Of a DNA stretch of 64,000 nucleotides, positions 46,505-54,960 are shown piece after piece; the stretch's first letter is position 1, and every line of letters begins with the position of its first letter. This stretch comes from Paucimonas lemoignei. GTDB lineage: Bacteria; Pseudomonadota; Gammaproteobacteria; Pseudomonadales; Pseudomonadaceae. The stretch is taken from assembly GCA_900475325.1 (NCBI GenBank), contig LS483371.1, forward strand, positions 2,170,001-2,234,000, written 5' to 3'. The notes beneath the pieces are model-generated. The model was not told where the DNA came from and did no database searches. It saw nothing but the letters and a program-made list of their open reading frames with translations. The translations under genes were made by a program, and so were the position numbers.

Positions 46505-47758
46505 ATGAACCAACCCCTGCGGCAACACGCTGAACAGCCTGCATTGCGCAGCCGCTTGCAAGGCGGCGTGATCGAAATCCCGGTGCATTACATGCGCGGC
46601 GGCACGTCGACGGGCGTGGTGATCTGGGAACCCTTGCTGCCCCAGGACGAAAGCCTCAAAGCCGAGCTGTTACGCCATCTCATGGGCGTGCCGCTGGCAG
46701 GCCATCAGCCTGGCAATCGGCAGATAACCGGCCTGGGGCGAGGGCCTGCTACCAGCAACAAGGTCTTTCTGGCACGGGTCGAAGAGGGGCCTGCGGGCCG
46801 TCATATCGTCAGCACGCTTGCGCAGCTGGCCAGTGATCACAGTGAAATAGACTGGAGCGTGAACTGCGGGAATATGTCCTCCGCGCTGCCGTTGTGGGCG
46901 GTGGATACCGGATTGATCGAAGCGCGCGCCAGCGGCAGTTTTGACGTCGAAATCAAAAACACCAACACCGGCGTGCTCACAGTCGGGCGCATGTCCCGCG
47001 ATGCCACTGGGCGCTATGTGAATGCCGACATTCCAGGCGTTTCCGGTGCGTTCCCCAGTGTCGATCTGTTTCTGCAATCCCCGGTGGGGAACAAGACCGG
47101 CAGGTTGTTACCCACGGGCCAGGTTGTGGATGTCATCGCCGGGCACAAGGTCTCGTGTGTCGATGTCGCGGTGCCGATGGTGATTGCGGACGCCGCCAGC
47201 TTCGGCAAAACCGGCCATGAAGCGATATCGGAGCTGGAAGCCGACCCGGTGTTCATGGCGCAGTTGCGGCAAGTCTGGATCGAGGCGGGCCTCAAGATGC
47301 AACTGCGACGCCGGGATGGCCAGCTCATGAGCCTCGCTGATCTGGAGCGCAGCGAGACCATTCCCAAAGTCTGCATCGTTGGCGCCCCGCGTCATGGCGG
47401 GCACATTGCGGTGCGTTACTTCACGCCGCAGACCGGCCACGCCTCCATGGCGGTGTCGGGTGGTTGCTGCCTGGCGGCGGCCTGCATGCTGGTCGGTTCG
47501 GTCGCCCATGAAAGGGCTGTAGGGGTGAGCAGCCCGACGGCTTCCTTCTCGGATATCGAAGTGAGTATCGAAAACCCGGCAGGCAAGCTCGATACCACCG
47601 TGAGCGTGAAAATGGATGGCGATAGCATCGACATTCGGGCTGCTGCGTATCGGCGCAATGCGCAAATCCTGATGCGCGGTTACGTGCCGCTTTACAGGGC
47701 GTCGGCACATCTGTTTGAGGCCTTGAGCACAATGGCTACTGAATCTGCCGCCACATGA
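46505..47758 (+). CDS. PrpF-like isomerase/tautomerase family protein
   Basis: A 417-residue PrpF-fold protein (diaminopimelate epimerase-like). PrpF isomerises 2-methyl-aconitate in the methylcitrate cycle, and relatives are 4-oxalomesaconate tautomerases. Motifs include HYMRGGTSTGVVI (usually RGGTSKG; here Thr for Lys), WSVNCGNMSSALPLWAVDTGLI (catalytic Cys) and the C-terminal GGHIAVRYFTPQTGHASMAVSGGCCLAAACM. It stands outside any prp operon, so the substrate is unknown. The ATG at 46505 has CAAGGAGTC upstream. Its 3' end overlaps the convergent pilY1-like gene by 23 bases. Confidence 0.85.
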   Translation: MNQPLRQHAEQPALRSRLQGGVIEIPVHYMRGGTSTGVVIWEPLLPQDESLKAELLRHLMGVPLAGHQPGNRQITGLGRGPATSNKVFLARVEEGPAGRHIVSTLAQLASDHSEIDWSVNCGNMSSALPLWAVDTGLIEARASGSFDVEIKNTNTGVLTVGRMSRDATGRYVNADIPGVSGAFPSVDLFLQSPVGNKTGRLLPTGQVVDVIAGHKVSCVDVAVPMVIADAASFGKTGHEAISELEADPVFMAQLRQVWIEAGLKMQLRRRDGQLMSLADLERSETIPKVCIVGAPRHGGHIAVRYFTPQTGHASMAVSGGCCLAAACMLVGSVAHERAVGVSSPTASFSDIEVSIENPAGKLDTTVSVKMDGDSIDIRAAAYRRNAQILMRGYVPLYRASAHLFEALSTMATESAAT

Positions 47759-50700
47759 CGCGCTGCGAGCCGCCTGCGGCACCGGCCTCCAGTGTCGGGC
47801 TGACATTGGTTGAGGTCCGCACTGAATACTTCACGTCCGGGTTTGTACCGACACCGGTCAGGATCGGGAAATAGGTCGGGATGCCGTCGAGAAAGGCCAC
47901 CGCAGAAACTTTCGAGTCGGCAGCGGTAATCTTCGAATCGCCCGTGGTATCGAGGACCTGATAATTGAGCATCCCGCCCTTGGCCGCATCCAGCTCGAAC
48001 AAACGCCCGGTGCCGGTCCCGGCGCTGGCGCACGGGTCCTGGGAATTGGCAGCCGCCGTGGTGAAGGTGATGCGCCCCCGGGTGACCTGCGCCGGGAAGA
48101 TAACCCGCTCGCCCAGAAATGGATCGTCGGTCGCCAGCAAAATGTACCAGCCCCGTTTGGCGGTCCAGTCCACGTCGTTGCTCGATGAGCTGTAGTAAGC
48201 GTTGCCGTTCAGCCCGGTCACGCTGCCGCTGTCGATGCTCTGGGCCACCAGGTCGGTATTCCTGATGCCGCCCGCTCCGGCGTCCGCATCCCAGATCGCG
48301 AAAAACCCCTGTTGGGCAATGGACGTCTTGTCGCTGGTCTCCATGAATTTGCCGGTGCCGACGTAGACCAGCTTGCCGTTGACGGGGTGATCGACCACCA
48401 ATGGCTGGGCGGTGATGGGTTGCGCGGCCCCGCCTGGCGTGGTGAAAAGGGGGGTGTTGCCGCCAAACGCCACACCCCAGCCGGTGGCTGCTGTGCTGCT
48501 CATGTCGAACTTCCACAGGCGGCCTTTGAGGTCCCCGGCGTAGGCGGCTTGCACCACGTTTTGTGAGTTGACCTTCAACTTGACCGACGACAGCCCGTTG
48601 TCGCCACCGTCCAGCAACGGCGTCTGAATCTCTCTGATCAGCGCCCCGGTATTGGCGTTGAGTACAAACAAGGACGCGCGCTTGGTGAAACTGTCGTAGC
48701 CGTTGCCAAGCACGACAATGCTGGTGCCATCGGCCATGCGCGCCACTTCTGGCTTGGAGTAGGCGTAACCCAGGTTATTAAAAGGATTGGCAGGCGTGTT
48801 TTCATCGGGCGCCTTGACCTCCCACAGCGCCACCGGGGTGTTATTGCTCTCATACAGCTTGACCGCGAAATAAGCCTTGCCGCCCGCGCCGACACCGCCA
48901 AACGCGATGGTGCGCCAGGATGTGCCCTGTTGCGCATCAAACACCGCCAATGGGCCATCCACCGTGAACTTATGAATGCCAGTGCCGTAGCCGGGCGTCG
49001 CGATGGTTGCCAGGGCGGGCAGCGCTGTGGAAGGCATATAGGCGTAACGACGGGTGCCGTCGGCATTCAGCACGTTGAAGAATCCATCATTGGCATTGAC
49101 CAGCACACTGGGTGTCATGCCCGCCGCCTTGGCGGTGAGGAAAGTGCTGTAACTGGTGTTGCCCGCGATATCCGCCGACGTTTTATCGGTGGGGTTAACG
49201 GCAATCAACGGCGAACTAACGATGTCGCCCAGCAGCCGGGTACGCGCGCGCAGGGCGGGGTTAGCGATGCCCATGGTCCAGGCGATCAACTGAGCACCGG
49301 TGACGCCTGTCGGCAGGCCGCTGTTCAGTGTGGTCTGCTGTGCGGCGGCGAAATTACTGTAATTGAGGGTGATTTTCGCAGGCGTGGTGCCGGTGCTCCA
49401 GGACTCGAAAATCGGCGCCGTTGCACCCGCGACCACCGTCGTATCCGTGGACCATTTTGCAGTGCTGAGGGCACCGGTATTGGGGTCGATATCAAACGCA
49501 CTGATCGCACCGCGCCAATCGCTGGTGTCGTAGAACGATTGATAGAAGCGCGCGCCGGTGGTCAGCGTCGAGGAGTTCGCCGCGCCACCGCCCAGGCCGG
49601 AAAAGACGGTCGGGCCAGTACCGTTTTTGGCATAGAGCGCGGCGATTTCGCTGAGCACCCGTTGCAATGAGCCGGTCAGGCTGGCCCGGTCGCTGCTCGG
49701 GTAATACCTGCCACGGCCATGACTGGCGTCCGCCGCATCGATCATCATCTGGTTGCCCGCGATAAAGCCCAGGGTATAGGTGTTCATGTTTTGCTGGGCG
49801 AAGCTGGTGTCGTCCCAGCTTTTGAGCGCCAGATCGGTGCCGTCAGTGGCCTTGCGCATGTCGATGTCGAAGGCAAACTTCGCCATGTCATCAAGGAACA
49901 GGGTATTGCCTTCGGCGTCGCCATTGATATTGGTGCCATCGTTGGCGGCGTTGAGGTCCCAGTTGGGCAGCGAGCGGCCACTGTTGGTCACGTCGGCGTC
50001 GGCACTGCCGGTGGGGAACACCCGGTCAAACGTCGGTAAGCCGTCGGTGATCACGACGCCGTAGTTTTTCTGGCAGCGATACTGGATCGGGCTGGTGTAT
50101 CGGGTGGGCGTCGTATTGTAGAAGGGCTTCAGGCCACGAAAATAACGGGTCACTTCATAGTAAGTCCCGGCCACTGGCGAGTTGGCGGACGGAACCAATC
50201 CCGCTATGGCGGTTTTCAGGATATTGGCATTAATCGTTGCCTGGTCCTGTGTGACCTCGGTGGTCTGATAGCGGTTTTTATCGACTTTCTTCAAGTCCAG
50301 GACATTGCTGACGATTCTGCCGCCGGGGCCAGCGGCTGCGCTTGCCGCGTTGTTATAGGTCGCCAGGCCGATACGCAGGTCAGGGTTGCGGTCAATCGCA
50401 GTCGTCGCCGCTGACTTGGCGGCGCCCATCCGGTAGTCATTGGGGATCTGCCCTTGTGTCAGGTCAATCAGCCCGCCACCGGCGCCGTAGGTGTCCACCA
50501 GCCAGGACAGATAGTCGCCGGTATAGCGAGTCAGGCCGTTGCCCTCCGGGTCGGGCAGCTTCATGCAGTATTGAAAAATGCCTTTATAGATGGGCACGCC
50601 GCCTACCAGGCAGTTCACTGACAGCCCGAGAACACTCAGCGCGGAGAGTTCTCTGACCGACACCGTGTTAGTCCCGGCGACCGTGGTCGGCGTCAGGCAA

Positions 50701-50984
50701 GGGATCACGATGCCGAGCGCGCTGACGCAGGCAGCGGAGTAACGCACGGAAATGCGATTGGTAACGCTGGCATCAAAACTGGCCGAGGTGATGATGTTGT
50801 ACATGTTCAGCGAATTACTGATCTGCAACACCACGTTGGGCGGCACCACGGATGAATTCAACAGGGGCGCAGGTGCCGGGGTGAACGCGTAAGCGGGCGC
50901 CGTGATGTACAGCGCAAACAGCGCGCCGTACAGGTACTTGGCGAGACGACGCAGGGTTCTAAACAATAATTCAACAAGTCCCAT
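47736..50984 (-). CDS. PilY1/PilC-like type IV pilus tip adhesin
   Basis: A 1082-residue exported protein: signal sequence (about 17-33, ending AYA), an N-terminal region from PPNVVLQISNSLNM that corresponds to the vWA start but lacks the MIDAS DxSxS, and a C-terminal PilC beta-propeller (about 590-1000, with VFDAQQGTSWRTIAFGGVGAGGKAYFAVKL, PEVARMADGTSIVVLGNGYDS and GDLKGRLWKFDM). PilY1 caps the type IV pilus. It overlaps pilX by 14 bases and lacks the usual pilE, fimT and pilV neighbours. Confidence 0.88.
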   Translation of the reverse strand: MGLVELLFRTLRRLAKYLYGALFALYITAPAYAFTPAPAPLLNSSVVPPNVVLQISNSLNMYNIITSASFDASVTNRISVRYSAACVSALGIVIPCLTPTTVAGTNTVSVRELSALSVLGLSVNCLVGGVPIYKGIFQYCMKLPDPEGNGLTRYTGDYLSWLVDTYGAGGGLIDLTQGQIPNDYRMGAAKSAATTAIDRNPDLRIGLATYNNAASAAAGPGGRIVSNVLDLKKVDKNRYQTTEVTQDQATINANILKTAIAGLVPSANSPVAGTYYEVTRYFRGLKPFYNTTPTRYTSPIQYRCQKNYGVVITDGLPTFDRVFPTGSADADVTNSGRSLPNWDLNAANDGTNINGDAEGNTLFLDDMAKFAFDIDMRKATDGTDLALKSWDDTSFAQQNMNTYTLGFIAGNQMMIDAADASHGRGRYYPSSDRASLTGSLQRVLSEIAALYAKNGTGPTVFSGLGGGAANSSTLTTGARFYQSFYDTSDWRGAISAFDIDPNTGALSTAKWSTDTTVVAGATAPIFESWSTGTTPAKITLNYSNFAAAQQTTLNSGLPTGVTGAQLIAWTMGIANPALRARTRLLGDIVSSPLIAVNPTDKTSADIAGNTSYSTFLTAKAAGMTPSVLVNANDGFFNVLNADGTRRYAYMPSTALPALATIATPGYGTGIHKFTVDGPLAVFDAQQGTSWRTIAFGGVGAGGKAYFAVKLYESNNTPVALWEVKAPDENTPANPFNNLGYAYSKPEVARMADGTSIVVLGNGYDSFTKRASLFVLNANTGALIREIQTPLLDGGDNGLSSVKLKVNSQNVVQAAYAGDLKGRLWKFDMSSTAATGWGVAFGGNTPLFTTPGGAAQPITAQPLVVDHPVNGKLVYVGTGKFMETSDKTSIAQQGFFAIWDADAGAGGIRNTDLVAQSIDSGSVTGLNGNAYYSSSSNDVDWTAKRGWYILLATDDPFLGERVIFPAQVTRGRITFTTAAANSQDPCASAGTGTGRLFELDAAKGGMLNYQVLDTTGDSKITAADSKVSAVAFLDGIPTYFPILTGVGTNPDVKYSVRTSTNVSPTLEAGAAGGSQRVMWRQIQ

Positions 50985-51465
50985 AGACGCTCTCCAATAC
51001 CGTCCTGGAGGTGCCTTGATTACTCACCGACGTCACCCGATAGAGCGTGACGGTCGCGCCGCCTGGGCAGACGGACGGCATCACCACGGGCGTTTTGGTC
51101 AGCCCCAGTTTCTGGATCAGGTAGAAACCGCCGCCCCACGCCGTCCACTCCAGTCCCGAGCTTGCACCGCCGCCCTTGAAGATGCCGCTGGCAGTCACCT
51201 TTGTGGACTCCGGTGGCGGCAGGCAGTAGGCGCAGGCTGGCATGATCGACGTCGATGAAAGCGTGCTCTCCGCGGCCCGCAGCACCGCCTCGGCCATCTG
51301 AAAGGACTGATTGCGAAAGCTCAGGCTGCTGGCCATTTTCTCCTGCAGCGTCGCACTCTGCATCGACGAAACACCCAGTGTTGTAATCAGCAGCAGGAAT
51401 ACCAAGCTGACCACAAGCACCATGCCGCGTTGTCTGATGCATACATTTGCTGATGTTCGGCGCAT
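50971..51465 (-). CDS. PilX-like minor pilin
   Basis: A 164-residue protein with a class III-like prepilin leader: RQRG-MVLVVSLVFLLLITTLGVSSMQ followed by the QMAEAVLRAAE helix, typical of the PilX N-terminal domain. Residue 5 of the mature form is Val, not Glu. Cysteines in CAYCLPPPE and VCPGG could form disulfides. It overlaps the pilY1-like gene by 14 bases, so translation is coupled. Confidence 0.82.
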   Translation of the reverse strand: MRRTSANVCIRQRGMVLVVSLVFLLLITTLGVSSMQSATLQEKMASSLSFRNQSFQMAEAVLRAAESTLSSTSIMPACAYCLPPPESTKVTASGIFKGGGASSGLEWTAWGGGFYLIQKLGLTKTPVVMPSVCPGGATVTLYRVTSVSNQGTSRTVLESVYGTC

Positions 51466-51483
51466 GTAAAGGGTCCTCGCATC

Positions 51484-51741
51484 TTAAAACCGATTGCGCA
51501 CAGCGGTATTGATGAAACAGCCCACAGGGTGAGTCGGTTCAATCCGTTCGATAGGCGTAACCGCCATGCACACTCGTGGGATATCCAATGCCGGGAGCAC
51601 CCTCACTGCGAGGGCATGCGGCGTTAGGTACGTGACAGGGCGGGCCTGCTCCCGAGGGGAGGCAATCGTGGCCTTGATGCGCTCACTCTCAAGCGCCCAC
51701 AGCCGATCGCAGATAGGGGGTACGGCGTTTGACCTTCGCAT
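51484..51741 (-). pseudogene. Probable decayed pilW remnant
   Basis: An 85-residue open frame upstream of pilX on the same strand, where pilW should be. Its last residues FINTAVRNRF resemble the C-terminal (F-x-T-x-A-x-RNR) end of PilW, and in another frame the sequence just before reads HGGYAYR, also PilW-like, indicating a frameshift. Only this C-terminal portion remains; no prepilin leader was found upstream. I call it a degraded pilW with moderate confidence. Confidence 0.4.
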
Positions 51742-51749
51742 GGTTCAGG

Positions 51750-51842
51750 TCAAACCAATGGCCGGAACTGCCGCCAGACGCCAGCCACAGCAACGGTGGT
51801 CAGCAGGGCGGTCCGGTCAGAATCCTGGGTTCGGTCTCTCAT
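51750..51842 (-). CDS. Possible 30-residue ORF upstream of the pilW remnant
   Basis: ATG at 51842 is preceded by AAGGAGAGACAG, a strong ribosome site, and encodes MRDRTQDSDRTALLTTVAVA followed by 10 more residues before a stop at 51750. The next ATG (51741) comes 8 bases after. It has no recognised family and could be a decayed gene fragment or a leader peptide. Confidence 0.3.
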   Translation of the reverse strand: MRDRTQDSDRTALLTTVAVAGVWRQFRPLV

Positions 51843-52146
51843 ACTGTCTCTCCTTGACGACTTGACTAAGGGGAAGCGGATGCGTGCTGAACAGATTGGA
51901 GCGTAGACCAATGTGAGCAAAGGACACTCGAATGAAGGCCGTCACATGCATAACCGGCCTTTTGCAAAGCCTGTCGGGAGGCTCCCGATGCTGGTTTTAT
52001 TAGGGATCGCGCGCCCCCAAAAAAAATCAGTCAGCCCCCAAAAACTTCGCCTCACGCGTCAGTGCCTGAGTGATGACTTCCCCGCGCGACAAACGTAGTC
52101 TTGCCGGATCGCTTTCCAAAACAATGACAACAATCAGGAGTTATCG
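51843..52146. other. Intergenic region before gal, no gene seen
   Basis: The region between the pil remnant and gal holds a short TCGGGA-ggc-TCCCGA hairpin (51974-51988), A- and C-tracts around 52010-52045 and no convincing gene. The gal ribosome site (CAGGAG) lies near 52134. Confidence 0.5.
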
Positions 52147-53073
52147 ATGCAACCAATCCGTCTCGGTCTGGTGGGCTACGGCAAGATTGCCCAGGATCAA
52201 CACGTGCCCGCCATCAACGCCAACCCCGCCTTCGAGCTGGTGGCAGTGGCAACTCAGGGGCAGCCTTGCCCGGGCGTTGAGAACTACCGATCACTGAGCG
52301 AACTGCTGGACAGCGGCCAGGCAGTGGATGCGATTGCTTTCTGCACGCCGCCACAAGGCCGATTTGCTCTGGTGCAGCAGGCGCTGGCCGCAGGCAAACA
52401 CGTGCTGGTGGAGAAGCCGCCTTGCGCCACCCTTGGCGAAGCCATGGCCTTGGTGACACTGGCTGCGGAGCAGGGCGTCAGCGGCCTGTTCGCCTGGCAT
52501 TCGCGTTATGCGCCGGGTATCGAAGTGGCTCGGGAATGGCTGGCCAGTCGCACATTGCACAGCGTGCAGATCGACTGGAAGGAAGACGTGCGCAAATGGC
52601 ATCCGGGTCAGGCCTGGATCTGGCAACCCGGCGGTCTGGGCGTTTTCGACCCCGGCATCAATGCCTTGTCGATCGCGACCCATCTGCTGCCACGGCCGCT
52701 GTTCGTTGAATCTGCCGAGTTGCGGGTGCCGAGCAATTGCCAGTCGCCGATTGCCGCCTCCATCAAAATGGCCGACGCACAAGGGCTGGATGTCCGGGCC
52801 GAATTCGATTTCGACCATGGTCATGATGAGCTGTGGAGCATTGAGGTCCGCTGCGCCGAAGGCGTCCTGCGCCTGGATAACGGCGGCGCACTGTTAAGCA
52901 TCGACGGCGTGCGCCAAACCGTATCGGAGGAGGGCGAGTATGCAGCGGTGTACCGCCATTTTCAGCAGTTGATCAGCGAAGGCTCCAGTGACCTGGACCT
53001 GCAGCCCTTGCGCCTGGTCGCGGACAGTTTCTTTGTCGGCAGCCGGGCATCGGTCGAGCCGTTTTACGATTAG
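52147..53073 (+). CDS. gal: D-galactose 1-dehydrogenase
   Basis: A 308-residue Gfo/Idh/MocA oxidoreductase that oxidises D-galactose to the lactone (De Ley-Doudoroff route). The N-terminal LGLVGYGKIAQDQHVPAINA NAD-binding motif and VEKPPCAT (catalytic Lys90) are present, and the whole sequence closely resembles the characterised P. fluorescens enzyme as I remember it. A CAGGAG site precedes the ATG. The downstream genes of the galactonate pathway are not adjacent. Confidence 0.93.
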   Translation: MQPIRLGLVGYGKIAQDQHVPAINANPAFELVAVATQGQPCPGVENYRSLSELLDSGQAVDAIAFCTPPQGRFALVQQALAAGKHVLVEKPPCATLGEAMALVTLAAEQGVSGLFAWHSRYAPGIEVAREWLASRTLHSVQIDWKEDVRKWHPGQAWIWQPGGLGVFDPGINALSIATHLLPRPLFVESAELRVPSNCQSPIAASIKMADAQGLDVRAEFDFDHGHDELWSIEVRCAEGVLRLDNGGALLSIDGVRQTVSEEGEYAAVYRHFQQLISEGSSDLDLQPLRLVADSFFVGSRASVEPFYD

Positions 53074-53127
53074 CGATTGGCCGGTTAGGCTTGAGGGCCA
53101 TTCATGGATCGACACAAGGACACGCCC

Positions 53128-53613
53128 ATGCCCGTCCCTCAACTGCACCTGATGTGCGGCAAGATCGCCTCCGGCAAATCCACGCTCGCCAGTGCTCTGG
53201 CCGTTGAGCATGCAGCTGTCTTGCTGAGTGAGGATCACTGGCTCGCAAGCCTCTATCCGGGAGAGATCAGAGGCGTCGCAGACTACGTGCGCCTGGCCCG
53301 TCGGATCCGTGAGGTCGTGGGGCCTCTGGTCATCAAGGTGCTTGAATCCGGCGCCAGCGTGGTCATGGACTTTCCCGGCAACACCGTCGCCAACCGTCAA
53401 TGGTTGGCGAGCCTGGCCCAGGCGGCGAGGGTTGGGCATTGCTTGCACTATCTGGAGGTCGAGGATGAGGTCTGCCGCGCCAGGCTGCACGCCCGCAACG
53501 AGCGCGCGGAGCATGACTTTGCGGCCACCGATGCGGAGTTTGACGTGATTACCGGTTACTTTCAGGCGCCTGCCGCCGATGAAGGGCTTGAGATCCTGAT
53601 ACACCGGAGGTGA
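53128..53613 (+). CDS. Small P-loop ATPase/kinase-like protein
   Basis: A 161-residue P-loop protein. Walker A is CGKIASGKST; a lid-like LHYLEVEDEVCRARLHARNE with Arg residues follows, and DFPGNTVANRQWL is the second strand. It resembles AAA_33/zeta-toxin-like or gluconate-kinase-like small kinases; the substrate is unknown. The ATG at 53128 has AAGGA at 53116-53120; the ATG at 53104 is an alternative giving 169 residues. Confidence 0.75.
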   Translation: MPVPQLHLMCGKIASGKSTLASALAVEHAAVLLSEDHWLASLYPGEIRGVADYVRLARRIREVVGPLVIKVLESGASVVMDFPGNTVANRQWLASLAQAARVGHCLHYLEVEDEVCRARLHARNERAEHDFAATDAEFDVITGYFQAPAADEGLEILIHRR

Positions 53614-53643
53614 TGTCGCGTACCTTTTGTCACCTACCTGCGG

Positions 53644-54237
53644 TCACACCCCGTTGCCGATGCTGCGCCCCAACGCCTGCGCGGTGTGCAGGGCCTGGCT
53701 CGCGCCGCAGTTCTCGCTGTCGGTCAACAAGGTCGAGACCTGCACCTTGGCGCCACTGTAGTCAAAAATGCCGAGGTCGATCTGCGTCTTCATGGCCGCA
53801 CCATAGCCATAACGCTCGAATGTCGAGGCATCAGCCCCTGCGACGCCGACCAGATGGACCGACAGGCGCCCGAGTTTTTTGGTGAAGGAACCTTGCGGGT
53901 CGTAATCAAACGCCCAGCCGTTGGAGAACACCCGGTCGATCCAGCCTTTGAGCAGCGCAGGCATGGACCACCAATAGACGGGAAAGACCAGCACCAGGGT
54001 GTCGCTGCGTTCGATTCGCTCATGCTCCGCCCGCACATCAGCGGGTGGCGCAGCTTGCCGGCGATGCACGGCCAGATCCGCCTCGCTGAAACGCGGATCG
54101 AAACCTTCCTGTGCCAGGTGGGCGAACTCCAGAGTGTGGGGTGCATCACCCTGATTGATCCCGTGGGCCAGCTGAGCGGCAATGGCGTGGGTCAATGACT
54201 GCGTTTCTGGATGAGCCGTGACGATAAGAGTGTGCAT
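53644..54237 (-). CDS. NAD(P)H:quinone reductase, flavodoxin fold (KefF/MdaB-like)
   Basis: A 197-residue flavodoxin-fold oxidoreductase (TLIVTAHPETQSLTHAIA, then LVLVFPVYWWSMPALLKGWIDRVF and the NAD(P)H-binding GKL segment). It likely reduces quinones by two electrons using FAD or FMN. It is divergent from a TetR gene with a palindromic operator in the gap, as in quinone-stress modules. Confidence 0.88.
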   Translation of the reverse strand: MHTLIVTAHPETQSLTHAIAAQLAHGINQGDAPHTLEFAHLAQEGFDPRFSEADLAVHRRQAAPPADVRAEHERIERSDTLVLVFPVYWWSMPALLKGWIDRVFSNGWAFDYDPQGSFTKKLGRLSVHLVGVAGADASTFERYGYGAAMKTQIDLGIFDYSGAKVQVSTLLTDSENCGASQALHTAQALGRSIGNGV

Positions 54238-54289
54238 GACTGTTGCTCCTTTGACCTTGAGGCATGAGGTCGTGGTCTATATACTTTCG

Positions 54290-54311
54290 GTAACTAACGG
54301 CCTTAACTTAC
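54290..54311. promoter_or_regulatory. Imperfect TetR operator in quinone reductase/TetR gap
   Basis: GTAACTAACGG abutting CCTTAACTTAC forms an inverted repeat with 8 of 11 pairs, centred between the divergent genes. Its position fits repression of both. Confidence 0.5.
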
Positions 54312-54326
54312 TGATGGTATATAAGG

Positions 54327-54941
54327 ATGTCAATGCCTGAGAACATCCAGACAGACTCAACCAAGCGCCGGCGAATGACCCGCGAGGATCGCCATCGCCA
54401 ATTGCTGGACGTCGCCTGGCAGCTCGTCGCAGAGAAGGGTTCCGATGCCCTCACGCTGGGCCGTCTGGCCGAGCAGGCGGGGGTGACCAAGCCTGTGGTG
54501 TATGACCATTTCCCTACTCGACCGGCCCTGTTCGCGGCGCTTTACAGCGATTACGACCAGCGACAGACCTTGCGCATGGACTCGGCCATCGCGGCCAGCG
54601 AACCCACGCTGGTCGGCGTGGCCAGCGTCGTGGCCACGTCCTATGTCGATTGCGTGGTACTGCAAGGTCCGGAGATTGCGAGCGTCATCGCCGCACTGGC
54701 CAGCACCCCGGAACTTGAGAAGACCAAGCGTGAATACGAGGCCGTGTTCCTCGACAAATGCCGCGTCTGGTTCGCCCCGTTTCTAGTGTCGGGCGAACTG
54801 AGCGTCGCGAGCCTGCACGTGATACTCGGCTGCGCTGAGGCGCTCTCGACGGCGGCTGCGCGCGGCGACGTTTCGCCTGAGGACGCCAAGCAGGAGTTGC
54901 TGGACCTGATCGTGGCGGTTGTTGTGAAGGCGGGTCGGTAA
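54327..54941 (+). CDS. TetR-family regulator
   Basis: A 204-residue TetR regulator (HTH LTLGRLAEQAGVTKPVVYDHFPTRPALFAAL). It is divergent from the quinone reductase. The C-terminal part carries a TetR ligand-binding fold similar to AcrR-like members. It most likely represses the reductase gene; the inducer would be a quinone or electrophile. Confidence 0.87.
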   Translation: MSMPENIQTDSTKRRRMTREDRHRQLLDVAWQLVAEKGSDALTLGRLAEQAGVTKPVVYDHFPTRPALFAALYSDYDQRQTLRMDSAIAASEPTLVGVASVVATSYVDCVVLQGPEIASVIAALASTPELEKTKREYEAVFLDKCRVWFAPFLVSGELSVASLHVILGCAEALSTAAARGDVSPEDAKQELLDLIVAVVVKAGR

Positions 54942-54960
54942 ACCGTCTATTGCGCGGCTT

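Noticed and set aside
47692..48516. 274-residue minus-strand frame
   Set aside because: It lies inside pilY1 in another frame, is Arg/Gly/His-rich and has no domain.
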